Shown: one piece after another, positions 13,462 through 21,771 of the stretch
How the letters are laid out: every line of letters begins with the position of its first letter
Numbering within the stretch: position 1 is the first letter of the stretch
Source: Bacteroidales bacterium
GTDB lineage: Bacteria; Bacteroidota; Bacteroidia; Bacteroidales; Muribaculaceae
DNA length: 23,742 bases
Direction: 5' to 3'
Assembly: GCA_900767075.1 (NCBI GenBank)
Contig: CAAFXX010000340.1
Location: 1 to 23,742, forward strand
The notes under the pieces: model-generated
What the model saw: the letters and a program-made list of their open reading frames with translations, nothing else
Database searches by the model: none
What the model was told of the DNA's origin: nothing
Program-made: the position numbers and the translations under genes

Positions 13462-14763
13462 ATGATTATACTACAACTTTTATTTGTCCTGGCTGCAATC
13501 ATAGTCGGAGCGCGTCTCGGAGGCATAGGTCTCGGGGTCATGGGTGGCGTCGGCATCGCCATCCTTGTGTTTGTATTCGGGCTCCAGCCCACATCGCCCC
13601 CCATCGACGTAATGCTGATGATTGCCGCAGTAATATCGGCGGCTGCGGCAATGCAGGCCGCCGGCGGACTCGATTATCTCGTGAGAATCGCCGAACGCCT
13701 GCTGCGTAAAAACCCGTCGCAAGTGACCATCGTCAGCCCGCTCGTCACCTATTTCTTCACTTTCGTTGCCGGCACGGGACATGTCGCCTATTCCGTACTT
13801 CCCGTAATAGCAGAAGTGGCACGGGAGACCAAGATCCGTCCGGAACGGCCTCTCGGGATAGCCGTCATTGCTTCTCAGCAAGCAATCACCGCAAGTCCTA
13901 TTTCTGCCGCCACTGTAGCTCTTCTCGGATTGCTCACAGGCTTTGACATCACTCTTTTCGACATCCTGAAAATAACCATACCCGCCACACTCATCGGAGT
14001 CCTGATAGGAGCCTTCTGCTCCAAACGGGTCGGAAAGGACCTCATGAAGGATCCGGAATACCTGCGACGCGTGGAACAGGGATTGATAAAGGAGAACGAG
14101 CTTAAATTCAATGAAATAAAAAGCACCTGGAAAGCCAAGATTTCTGTAATACTCTTTCTTGTTGCAACTGTCCTGATAGTGCTTTTCGGCTCCATTCCGG
14201 CAATGAGGCCGTCGTTCGGCGGGGCATCAATGGATATGCCCGCCATCATCGAGATCCTCATGCTCTCGACAGCCACCATTATTCTGCTTGTTTCAAAAAC
14301 CAACGGCATCACCCCCACCCAAGGCAGTGTCTTTATAGCCGGCATGCAGGCTGTGATAGCGATTTTCGGCATAGCATGGATGGGCGACACATTCATAAAC
14401 GGCAATCTTGCCGAGATAACCGAATCGATAAAAGGAATCGTCACAAGCATGCCGTGGCTCTTCGCGGGTGCCCTGTTCATAATGTCGATACTTCTCTATA
14501 GTCAGGCGGCGACTGTACGTGCCATCATGCCGCTCGGCGTGGCGCTGGGCATAAACCCGATGATGCTCATAGCGCTCTTCCCTGCAGTCAACGGATACTT
14601 CTTCATTCCCAACTATCCGACATTGGTGGCGGCAATCAATTTCGACCGCACCGGCACCACCCACATAGGCAAATATGTGCTTAACCATTCCTTCATGATG
14701 CCGGGCATGGTTGCCACGATAGTGGCAGTATGTACGGGACTGCTGCTGATACAGCTGTATTAG
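13462..14763 (+). CDS. Anaerobic C4-dicarboxylate transporter, DcuA/DcuB family
   Basis: A 433-residue, highly hydrophobic inner-membrane carrier with about ten to twelve predicted helices. It aligns from memory with DcuA/DcuB: GARLGGIGLGVMGGVGI at the N-terminus, VAGTGHVAYSVLPVIAEVA, IASQQAITASPISAATVAL, and FFIPNYPTLVAAINFDRTGTTHIGKYVLNHSFM near the end. The family exchanges aspartate, fumarate or malate for succinate under anaerobic conditions. With periplasmic asparaginase downstream (50 nt) and aspA divergently upstream, aspartate uptake with C4-dicarboxylate efflux is the likely job. DcuA and DcuB cannot be told apart safely here. The ATG at 13462 places the first helix right at the N-terminus, as in the family. 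Confidence 0.95.
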   Translation: MIILQLLFVLAAIIVGARLGGIGLGVMGGVGIAILVFVFGLQPTSPPIDVMLMIAAVISAAAAMQAAGGLDYLVRIAERLLRKNPSQVTIVSPLVTYFFTFVAGTGHVAYSVLPVIAEVARETKIRPERPLGIAVIASQQAITASPISAATVALLGLLTGFDITLFDILKITIPATLIGVLIGAFCSKRVGKDLMKDPEYLRRVEQGLIKENELKFNEIKSTWKAKISVILFLVATVLIVLFGSIPAMRPSFGGASMDMPAIIEILMLSTATIILLVSKTNGITPTQGSVFIAGMQAVIAIFGIAWMGDTFINGNLAEITESIKGIVTSMPWLFAGALFIMSILLYSQAATVRAIMPLGVALGINPMMLIALFPAVNGYFFIPNYPTLVAAINFDRTGTTHIGKYVLNHSFMMPGMVATIVAVCTGLLLIQLY

Positions 14764-14813
14764 ACACGACGACTTCACTCATTTCTAAACTGTTAAACCT
14801 AAAAATTTTCATT

Positions 14814-15875
14814 ATGAATAGACTGAAAAGATTAAGCTTTATGGCTGTGGTGGCGTTGACCGCCTCCTTCACCGCTCTTGCCCAGCAAAAGCCCAACATC
14901 TGTATTCTCGCCACCGGAGGCACAATCGCAGGCACAGGAAAGTCAGCCACTTCCTCGGCATACACCGCAGGGCAGGTGGCAATCGGCTCTCTTCTCGACG
15001 CCGTTCCTCAGATCCAGGACATAGCCAATGTGACCGGAGAGCAAGTCGTAAGCATCGGCTCCCAGGACATGAACGACGACGTATGGCTCACTCTGGCAAA
15101 CAGAATCAACGAACTCCTCGCCTCCGACTCATGCGACGGCATCGTGGTCACTCATGGAACCGACACCATGGAAGAGACAGCTTATTTCCTCAATCTTACA
15201 GTCAAGAGCGACAAGCCGGTGGTTCTGACAGGAGCAATGCGTCCTTCGACGGCAATGAGCGCCGACGGTCCTTTGAATCTGTATAATTCCGTGGTGACGG
15301 CGGCTTCGCCCGATTCAAAAGGAAGAGGGGTGCTTATAGTAATGAACGGTCTGATTCTCGGAGCACACGGATGTCAGAAAATGAACACAATCGACGTGCA
15401 GACATTTCAGTCGCCTGATTCCGGTCCGCTCGGTTACATCTACAATTCCAAGCCCTATTACAACATGACTACGCTCAAGAAACACACCACCCAGTCGGAG
15501 TTTGACGTTACGGGCATGAAATCGCTTCCCAAGGTCGGTATTGTCTATGCTTATTCGAATATTGACGCCGACGTGATGAATCCTTTCCTTACAAACGGTT
15601 ACGCAGGAGTGATACACGCCGGCCTCGGCAACGGCAACTATCATAAGAACATTTTCCCGAAACTGCTTGAGGCACGCAGGCTCGGAATAGTCGTGGTGCG
15701 TTCGAGCCGTGTGCCGACAGGCCCTACGACGCTTTATGATGAAGTGGACGATGAAAAATATGAATTCGTGGCATCATGGGAACTGAATCCGCAAAAAGCG
15801 CGTGTATTGCTCATGCTTGCATTGACGAAAACTAATGACTGGCGCCGGATTCAGAAATATTTCGAAGAATACTGA
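14814..15875 (+). CDS. ansB: Periplasmic type II L-asparaginase
   Basis: Hydrolyses L-asparagine (and often glutamine) to aspartate and ammonia. From the ATG at 14814 the product is 353 residues and begins with a signal peptide, MNRLKRLSFMAVVALTASF, with likely cleavage after TALA. Both active-site signatures are present: ATGGTIAGTG (nucleophile T37) and VVTHGTDTMEETA (T116, D117). The region GAMRPSTAMSADGPLNLY is also conserved. A longer frame opening at a GTG (14730) overlaps dcuB and would bury the signal peptide, so I reject that start. Export implies that asparagine is cut in the periplasm and aspartate then taken up by the neighbouring Dcu carrier. Two hairpins follow the gene before the porin. 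Confidence 0.96.
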   Translation: MNRLKRLSFMAVVALTASFTALAQQKPNICILATGGTIAGTGKSATSSAYTAGQVAIGSLLDAVPQIQDIANVTGEQVVSIGSQDMNDDVWLTLANRINELLASDSCDGIVVTHGTDTMEETAYFLNLTVKSDKPVVLTGAMRPSTAMSADGPLNLYNSVVTAASPDSKGRGVLIVMNGLILGAHGCQKMNTIDVQTFQSPDSGPLGYIYNSKPYYNMTTLKKHTTQSEFDVTGMKSLPKVGIVYAYSNIDADVMNPFLTNGYAGVIHAGLGNGNYHKNIFPKLLEARRLGIVVVRSSRVPTGPTTLYDEVDDEKYEFVASWELNPQKARVLLMLALTKTNDWRRIQKYFEEY

Positions 15876-15888
15876 CGGGGGAAATCAT

Positions 15889-15952
15889 TCCGGGGGCATC
15901 TATGTCCCCGGACATCCGGAGTGTGAGGTCAAACCGGCTTCACACTCTTGAC
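15889..15952 (+). promoter_or_regulatory. Two tandem hairpins between ansB and the porin gene
   Basis: The first has TCCGGGGGCA (15889-15898) with TGTCCCCGGA (15903-15912), including one G-T pair and a tight loop. The second has GAGTGTGA (15919-15926) with TCACACTC (15940-15947). A competing pairing, GTCAA (15929-15933) with TTGAC (15948-15952), overlaps the second. Neither is followed by a T-run, so they are more likely mRNA processing, stability or attenuation elements than classical terminators. Confidence 0.45.
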
Positions 15953-15999
15953 AGAGAATCGATAATCGGAATTTCCAATACATGTTAATCGGAGACAAT

Positions 16000-17223
16000 A
16001 TGAAAAACATATACCTTATAATTCTGGCGGCAGCCTCGCTATGCGGCACACGGATGGCGGCACAATCGAATAACGGCAGCAATGCAATGACCGACAACGA
16101 GCGCGGACTCATCGAGACTGTGACAAAGATTGAGAAGAAAACCGATAAGTTCAATCTCTATCTGAACATGCACGGTAATTTCAACCTGGACTGGACAGGC
16201 AGCCATTTCGACGAAGGAAAGTTTCAGATGAAACAGCTTCGTATCGAAGCGAAAGGGCGTATCAACGATTGGTTGAGTTATCGCTACCGGCAGCGGCTCA
16301 ATAAGGGTGACAATCAGGACGGATACCGCGACAACCTTCTGAACAGCATCGATATTGCCGGCATAGGCCTTAATTTCGGCAAATGGAACCTGTTCCTGGG
16401 CAAGCAATGTGCATCTTACGGCGGCATTGAATTCGACCTTAATCCCATCGAGATATACCAATATTCCGATATGGTCGATTACATGAGCAATTTCATGAGC
16501 GGAGTTAATGTAGCCTATAATTTCACGCCGCGTCAGCAACTGCAGTTTCAGGTGCTCAATGCCTACAACCAGACATCGCGCGATATGTATGGTGATTATG
16601 AGAAATCCCGGCTTCCCCTTGTCTACACCTTGAACTGGAACGGTAATTTCAATGATTTTTATAAAACACGCTGGTCCGCTTCGATCATGAGTGAGACAAA
16701 AGGACGCAACATGTATTATTTCGCGCTCGGCAATGAGTTTAATTTCTCAGAGAAGGTCGGGGCTTATTTTGACTGGATGTACTCTATCGAAGGCGTCGAC
16801 AGAAAGGGTATAATAACCGATATAGTCGGTGGTGACGCCTGGTCTAAAAAAGCCGCCAAGGTCGATTACATGTCTTTTGTTTTCCACCTAAACTATCGGT
16901 TCCTGCCTTCATGGAATCTTTTCGGAAAATTTATGTATGAGACAGCCGGGATTTACAAGACACATGACGCCACTGTCGACATTTCGGACGGAGAAGGGGT
17001 CGATGTGACTCCGGTAACACTGGAAAAAGGCAATTACCGGACAAGTTACGGTTATATCGGCGGTATCGAATACTATCCTTTCAAGGATCGCAACCTTCAT
17101 TTCTTCGCATGCTATGTCGGGCGCAATTACCATTATTCGAATAAAGCCAAGGCTTTTGGCTCAGGCAATCACTCCACCAACCAGCTTTCTATCGGCTTTA
17201 TCTGGCAGATGCCTGTTTTCTAA
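16000..17223 (+). CDS. Outer-membrane porin, OprO/OprP-like
   Basis: A 407-residue beta-barrel protein from the ATG at 16000. The signal peptide is MKNIYLIILAAASLCGTRMA with cleavage around MAA-Q. The body is built of alternating amphipathic strands (NLYLNMHGNFNLDW, MKQLRIEAKGRI, WLSYRYRQRLN, WNLFLGKQ), and the chain ends IGFIWQMPVF with the terminal Phe used for outer-membrane insertion. The strand pattern and the YRQRLN / LGKQ segments resemble the phosphate-selective porin O/P family, where the name does not predict the substrate. Placed behind dcuB and asparaginase, it may admit asparagine or C4-dicarboxylates (inference). An in-frame ATG at 15982 is rejected because it would put a polar stretch before the signal peptide. 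Confidence 0.82.
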   Translation: MKNIYLIILAAASLCGTRMAAQSNNGSNAMTDNERGLIETVTKIEKKTDKFNLYLNMHGNFNLDWTGSHFDEGKFQMKQLRIEAKGRINDWLSYRYRQRLNKGDNQDGYRDNLLNSIDIAGIGLNFGKWNLFLGKQCASYGGIEFDLNPIEIYQYSDMVDYMSNFMSGVNVAYNFTPRQQLQFQVLNAYNQTSRDMYGDYEKSRLPLVYTLNWNGNFNDFYKTRWSASIMSETKGRNMYYFALGNEFNFSEKVGAYFDWMYSIEGVDRKGIITDIVGGDAWSKKAAKVDYMSFVFHLNYRFLPSWNLFGKFMYETAGIYKTHDATVDISDGEGVDVTPVTLEKGNYRTSYGYIGGIEYYPFKDRNLHFFACYVGRNYHYSNKAKAFGSGNHSTNQLSIGFIWQMPVF

Positions 17224-17275
17224 AAGTTTATTTGTAGAACCAAACCCTAAGGATATTTTATCGTTTAAGTCATCT

Positions 17276-19015
17276 ATGAATAATGTGATAGATTTAAATA
17301 CAATCAACTCTCCGGCAGATATCAAAAGGATGAATCTGACCGAGTTGCAGCAGTTGAGTGAAGAACTGCGTGCCGTTCTTCTGCGCAAACTGTCGGCGCA
17401 TGGAGGTCATGTGGGTCCCAATCTCGGAGTGGTGGAGGCTACGGTGGCCCTTCATTATGTGTTCGACGCTCCCGCCGACAAGATAGTATTCGACGTTTCC
17501 CATCAGTCATACGTACACAAAATGCTCACCGGACGCATAGGGGCGTTTCTCGATCCAAAGAAGTATGACGATGTCACCGGCTACACTTGCCCGCGTGAAA
17601 GCGAATATGATTTATTTGAAGTCGGACATACGTCGACCTCAATATCATTGGCAAACGGCATGGCAAAGGCACGTGATATCGAGGGAGGCAAAGAGAATGT
17701 GGTGGCATTTATCGGGGATGCCTCGCTCGGTGGAGGCATGGCGCTCGAGGGTCTCGACAACGCGCCTGAACTCGGATCAAACATCATAGTGGTCCTCAAC
17801 GACAACCAGATGTCGATTGCCGAAAATCACGGGGCACTCTACCGGCATCTCACCGATCTGCGTGAAAGCAACGGCATGGCTGAGAACAATATCTTCAAGG
17901 CGCTTGGTTATGAGTATATCTATGTCAGTGACGGCAATAATCTCGGCGAGCTTATCGAGGCATTCCGTTCGGCAAAGGATAAGGACCATGCCGTTCTTGT
18001 CCATATAAACACCATGAAAGGGATGGGATTCCGTTCTGCCGAAGCCCACAAGGAACAGTTCCATTATTCCGCACCGTTCGACATGGAGACAGGAGCTCTG
18101 CGCCACAGCGACGACTCCATCGGTTATGATGACATCTTCACGCGCCATATGCTTGCGCGCATCCAGGCGGATCCGAAGGTGGTGGTCCTGACAGCCGGCA
18201 CACCGGGGGCATTCGGTTTCACTCCCGACAGAAGGGCTGCCGCAGGGAAGAACTTTGTCGACGTGGGAATCTGCGAGCAGGATGCCGTCACTACCGCTGC
18301 CGGACTCGCAAAGGGAGGCGCAAAACCGGTGTTCGGGGTTATGGCTACCTTCATTCAGCGTGCCTACGACCAGCTTCTCCATGACGTGGCGATAAATAAT
18401 CTTCCTGTCACGATTGTAGATTTCGCTGGAGGCGTTTATGGTATTCCCGATATGACACACCTCGGATTCTTCGACGTACCGATGATTTCCAACATTCCGA
18501 ATATCGAGATGCTCGCCGCCACCACAGAGGAGGATTACCTCGCGATGATCGACTATGCCCTCGACCGCGCCGGCCATCCCATTGTGATCCGGACACCCGG
18601 TGGTGCCGTGCGTCATGCAGACCTTGCCGTCGACACCGATTTCTCTAAATACGACATTGTCGAGCAGGGTGAAAAAGTAGCCATCATCGGCGCGGGTACG
18701 TTCCTGCAGAACGCCCTCGATGCGGCAAGGCTGTTGAAGGAACGCGGCATGAATCCCACTGTCATCAATCCGCGGATAATCTCAGCCGTCGATACGGAGA
18801 CTCTCGACAGCCTTAAGGGATATGACATGGTAATCACTCTTGAAGACAATATCCTCTCCGGTGGATTCGGCGAGAAAGTCGCCGCTTACCTTGGAGCGTC
18901 GCCGGTCAAGGTACATACCCTTGGACTTAAAAAGGAATTTCTCGACCGCTACGACCCCGACGAGGTCCTTGAAGCCAACGGTCTCACCCCGGCACAGATA
19001 GCCGCGCTCGTATAA
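17276..19015 (+). CDS. Short DXP-synthase-like thiamine-diphosphate transketolase
   Basis: A 579-residue TPP enzyme with the domain order of 1-deoxy-D-xylulose-5-phosphate synthase: GGHVGPNLGVVEATVALHYV and FDVSHQSYVHKMLTGR, the TPP/Mg site GDASLGGGMALEG...NDNQMS, then VGICEQDAVTTAAG with the catalytic E334, and FIQRAYDQLLHDVAI, and a C-terminal transketolase domain. It is about 40-50 residues shorter than E. coli Dxs, mainly through loss of the insert near residue 200. Several Dxs positions differ: EQHAV is EQDAV, DRAG is DFAG, and YPRGN is TPGGA, so arginines matching (by my recalled alignment) E. coli R420 and R478 are missing. It may be a paralogue with another acceptor rather than the MEP-pathway enzyme. 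I start at the ATG 17276; the longer frame runs back into the porin gene. It lies 52 nt after the porin, possibly co-transcribed. Confidence 0.85.
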   Translation: MNNVIDLNTINSPADIKRMNLTELQQLSEELRAVLLRKLSAHGGHVGPNLGVVEATVALHYVFDAPADKIVFDVSHQSYVHKMLTGRIGAFLDPKKYDDVTGYTCPRESEYDLFEVGHTSTSISLANGMAKARDIEGGKENVVAFIGDASLGGGMALEGLDNAPELGSNIIVVLNDNQMSIAENHGALYRHLTDLRESNGMAENNIFKALGYEYIYVSDGNNLGELIEAFRSAKDKDHAVLVHINTMKGMGFRSAEAHKEQFHYSAPFDMETGALRHSDDSIGYDDIFTRHMLARIQADPKVVVLTAGTPGAFGFTPDRRAAAGKNFVDVGICEQDAVTTAAGLAKGGAKPVFGVMATFIQRAYDQLLHDVAINNLPVTIVDFAGGVYGIPDMTHLGFFDVPMISNIPNIEMLAATTEEDYLAMIDYALDRAGHPIVIRTPGGAVRHADLAVDTDFSKYDIVEQGEKVAIIGAGTFLQNALDAARLLKERGMNPTVINPRIISAVDTETLDSLKGYDMVITLEDNILSGGFGEKVAAYLGASPVKVHTLGLKKEFLDRYDPDEVLEANGLTPAQIAALV

Positions 19016-19035
19016 TCGCCACGCTATTGAAAACC

Positions 19036-19078
19036 ACAGCGTCCCGGAAAAATAGCTTCCGGGGCGCTGTTTTCTTTA
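19036..19078 (+). terminator. Terminator after the DXS-like gene (probably bidirectional)
   Basis: ACAGCGTCCCGGAA (19036-19049) pairs with TTCCGGGGCGCTGT (19057-19070), 14 bp with one G-T pair and a 7-nt loop, followed by TTTCTTTA. On the opposite strand it is followed by GGTTTTC, so it may also stop the convergent LRR transcript. Confidence 0.88.
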
Positions 19079-19095
19079 TGTCATGACTGGATTTG

Positions 19096-19932
19096 TCAGA
19101 GGGGACGGATGTTGCGGAAGAGACGCCAGCCGGGGGCGGTGCGGTATTTGGAGAGGGAGGTGGCAGGCACGAATAGCACGCAGCGCTCGAAACAGTCCGT
19201 TTCATTGAGGTCGAATATCTGGCTGCTGCAGTCGAATTTCGGAGGGACGGGAGATGCTTCCGTCAAGGAGAAGAGCGATATGCAGCCGTCAAAGATAAGT
19301 TCGCCGAGCAAGCGATGGTTGCGCGGCAGTGTCGCACGTTTCAGCGAGACACATTCGGAAAAGGCATATGATTCAAGCTCGGTTACTGAAGCCGGAAGTG
19401 TGATTTCTGTCAGAGAGGAACAGAAAGAGAAAGCATTCGAGCCGATATGCGTCACTTTCGACGGTATCGTGACCGAAGCAAGCGAAGTGCAGTATGCGAA
19501 TGCATGCGACCCTATGTCCGTGAGCCGGGAAGGGAGTGACACAGTGTGCAGCGACTGGCACCAGCTGAACACGGCTTTCGGCAATTTCTCAATCCGTGCA
19601 GGAACCGTAAACTTGGATAGATTTGAACATTCCCTGAAGCATCCTTCTCCCAATGCCGTCACCGAAACCGGCAGCTCGATATTCCGGAGATTCCCGCAAC
19701 CGAGAAAGGCATATTCCCCTATCGATCGGAGTGTGGAGCCGGTTTCGAATCTGACGGTATGGAAATCATTCCTGTCCTGAAAAGCATATCCGGGAATTTC
19801 CCGCACTGACCGGTTGACCGTCAGTACCGAGTCATTTACGGTCCAGGCTGCATTCTGCGCCTGAACCGTGCATGTCAGCAATGCCATCGCCATGACCGGC
19901 AATACCTTTCGTATACGGTTTCTGAAATTCAT
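19096..19932 (-). CDS. Secreted BspA-type leucine-rich repeat protein (LRR_5)
   Basis: A 278-residue protein with a signal peptide (RKVLPVMAMALLTCTVQAQ, cleavage about VQA-Q) and then tandem repeats of about 23 residues of the BspA / Treponema type: SIGEYAFLGCGNLRNIELP, ALGEGCFRECSNLSKFTVP, DIGSHAFAYCTSLASVTIP, HIGSNAFSFCSSLTEITLP, ELESYAFSECVSLKRATLP. The C-terminal cap VPATSLSKYRTAPGWRLFRNI is usual for this group. There is no obvious membrane anchor or sorting domain, so it is probably periplasmic or secreted. Family members bind host or bacterial ligands, but the partner here is unknown. It is the last gene of the minus-strand cluster, 41 nt after the preceding gene. Confidence 0.9.
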   Translation of the reverse strand: MNFRNRIRKVLPVMAMALLTCTVQAQNAAWTVNDSVLTVNRSVREIPGYAFQDRNDFHTVRFETGSTLRSIGEYAFLGCGNLRNIELPVSVTALGEGCFRECSNLSKFTVPARIEKLPKAVFSWCQSLHTVSLPSRLTDIGSHAFAYCTSLASVTIPSKVTHIGSNAFSFCSSLTEITLPASVTELESYAFSECVSLKRATLPRNHRLLGELIFDGCISLFSLTEASPVPPKFDCSSQIFDLNETDCFERCVLFVPATSLSKYRTAPGWRLFRNIRPL

Positions 19933-19973
19933 CAGTCCTCTTAAAAATCACTAATTTTAGTCCTCGTCTTGAC

Positions 19974-20585
19974 TTAATTGCCATTCACGACATCCCCCAC
20001 TCCGAAATCGGGATTATATTCCGGCGGCAGAATCTTACTGGGATCCACACTGTCGACAGCCGTGATCACTATCTTGCTCTCTCCCCGCCACGGCATCGTC
20101 GTGCGGTATTTCTTATACTGCACGCGCACCGGAAGATTGGCATATTCCATTTTCTTTAGCTTCACCGCGAGTGCACCGTCGGCAGTCGAGAATATGAAGT
20201 CATGCTTATATACGCGCGTGGTGTCCATCAGCTCCTTGTAAGGCAACAATATTCCCTCATAGGTCTGGAACAATGTTCCCCGACGCTGGATGCTCTCTAC
20301 ATACCCATACTGCGTCGCCTGGTCGACATAAGGAGTAAAATATCTGATATAAGCCGCTATCAGAAGACCGACCACAATGCCGGCTGCGGCGATCCACCAC
20401 CATATCCGGTTGTTGGGACGCGGGCGCAGGTGCTCCCATTCGGACTCCGGCTGCTCCCAGTAACGGGGGTCGTCGGGAGTCAGCGCCGGTTCCTTCGGTT
20501 TCTTCTCTTCCCTGGGTCTATCGATATGTTCGGTGGTGAAATAATCCTCTTTGGGATTCTCTTCCTCTTCGTTGAATTTTATCAT
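19974..20585 (-). CDS. Conserved single-pass membrane protein of unknown function
   Basis: A 203-residue protein. The first 80 or so residues are charged and proline-rich and presumably cytoplasmic (EEEENPKEDYFTTEHI, PREEKKPKEPALTPDD, RYWEQPESEWEHLRP). One strong transmembrane helix follows at about 85-103 (IWWWIAAAGIVVGLLIAAYI), then a periplasmic domain of about 100 residues (YGYVESIQRRGTLFQTYEG, LPYKELMDTT, KLKKMEYANLPVRVQYKKY). I recognise the pattern as common in Bacteroidales but know no function. It sits 33 nt after the flippase-like gene and 41 nt before the LRR gene, so it probably shares their transcript and acts at the envelope. Confidence 0.8.
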   Translation of the reverse strand: MIKFNEEEENPKEDYFTTEHIDRPREEKKPKEPALTPDDPRYWEQPESEWEHLRPRPNNRIWWWIAAAGIVVGLLIAAYIRYFTPYVDQATQYGYVESIQRRGTLFQTYEGILLPYKELMDTTRVYKHDFIFSTADGALAVKLKKMEYANLPVRVQYKKYRTTMPWRGESKIVITAVDSVDPSKILPPEYNPDFGVGDVVNGN

Positions 20586-20618
20586 AGCTGTCGTTCGGAT
20601 TCATTTATATGCCGGAGG

Positions 20619-21710
20619 TCAGTCGCGTGAGATAAGCTCGGCAGCCTCGGCTGAAAAAGGTTTGCGGTTCCGGCGGTCGGTGGCGATGTACACCATGGTG
20701 AATATGCCGAGTATGATGAGCATCACTGTCTGACCGGACCATTGCAGCATGGAGAACGCGGTGCCCTGCGAATCACTGATGCCGTATACGGCGAGACCGA
20801 ACATCACGGCTATGTTCCACGGACCGAGACCGCCGTTCGACGGCACCGCCATGCCGATCGAACTGAGCACGAAAGCCACAAGACAGGGCTGCAGACCGAA
20901 GGCAAGTCCCGGTTCCGCGCAAAGCTCACGGGTGAACGGAAAAGCGAAGAACGCCACATAAAGCTGGATATAGTAGCATCCCCAGATCGCTATCGTGAGC
21001 AGAAGGAACATCCATTTACCCTCCATCCTGCCGACGGCGGCGAATCCCTGCCACATCTGTGCCCCCCAGTTTTTCACCTTTATGACAGGCTTGGTGTTCG
21101 CGCCGAAATGGAATATAATCCATATCAGGATCACGCCGCCCACAAGAGCCGTCCACATCCAGGGCGAACGCACGGCGTCGACAAGCCCCTGCCCTACCGG
21201 ATATTTTACAAGAAACGCCTCTATCGCGGAGTTGGCGACGATAAACGTGAGAAGCGTCAGCATAAGCACCATCAGTGTGTCGGAAAGACGGTCGGCTACC
21301 ATGGAGCCGAGCACCGTGGTGAAAGGCGCCCTCTCGCGCTGCGAGACATATGTACATCTCCATACTTCACCCAATCGAGGAAACACGAGATTGAGCGCAT
21401 AACAGCCGAATATGGAGCAGACTAATGCCATCAGCGGCGGCCGTATGCCGAGGCTGCGGAGCTGGATGCGCCAGCGCAACGCCCGGAAGATGTGAGAGAA
21501 CACGCTGATGCCCATCGCGCAGAGGATCCACCAGTAATCCACGCCGTGGCGGCATATCTCCAGCATGTCGCTGAAATTCACCTTGCGGAACATATACGTC
21601 ACGAGAAGCACCGTGAGTGCAAGCGGCAGAAGCCACCGCAACAGATAGCCGCCTATTACCTTCAGGCGGTCAGTGTCGTTTTCTTTTTGCCTTATTTCGG
21701 AATTATCCAT
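20619..21710 (-). CDS. LPG_synthase_TM-family (UPF0104-like) membrane protein
   Basis: A 363-residue polytopic membrane protein with about eight hydrophobic segments, typical of the lysylphosphatidylglycerol synthase transmembrane / UPF0104 family. Characteristic parts are RALRWRIQLRSLG, the YALNLVFPRLGEVWRCTYVSQRE region with the conserved PxRxGExxR-like motif, VADRLSDTLMV, and the glycine-rich AVPSNGGLGPWN. There is no C-terminal soluble aminoacyl-transferase domain, so it is not a lysyl-phosphatidylglycerol synthase. Stand-alone members are thought to move lipids or lipid-linked glycans across the membrane. It follows birA by 61 nt and precedes the single-pass membrane gene by 33 nt. Confidence 0.88.
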   Translation of the reverse strand: MDNSEIRQKENDTDRLKVIGGYLLRWLLPLALTVLLVTYMFRKVNFSDMLEICRHGVDYWWILCAMGISVFSHIFRALRWRIQLRSLGIRPPLMALVCSIFGCYALNLVFPRLGEVWRCTYVSQRERAPFTTVLGSMVADRLSDTLMVLMLTLLTFIVANSAIEAFLVKYPVGQGLVDAVRSPWMWTALVGGVILIWIIFHFGANTKPVIKVKNWGAQMWQGFAAVGRMEGKWMFLLLTIAIWGCYYIQLYVAFFAFPFTRELCAEPGLAFGLQPCLVAFVLSSIGMAVPSNGGLGPWNIAVMFGLAVYGISDSQGTAFSMLQWSGQTVMLIILGIFTMVYIATDRRNRKPFSAEAAELISRD

Positions 21711-21771
21711 ATGTTATGCGCCATGGGGCGCCTCTTGGTTCTACAAATTATTGTCGGTGCGGTCAAGGCTG

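Noticed and set aside
14730..14813. Earlier GTG start for the asparaginase
   Set aside because: It overlaps dcuB and would place 28 residues before a clear signal peptide starting at ATG 14814.
17114..17275. N-terminal extension of the DXS-like frame
   Set aside because: It overlaps the end of the porin gene in another frame, and family similarity begins only after the ATG at 17276.
20619..21710. Lysyl-phosphatidylglycerol synthase (MprF)
   Set aside because: Only the membrane domain is present; the soluble aminoacyl-transferase half required for lipid lysylation is missing.
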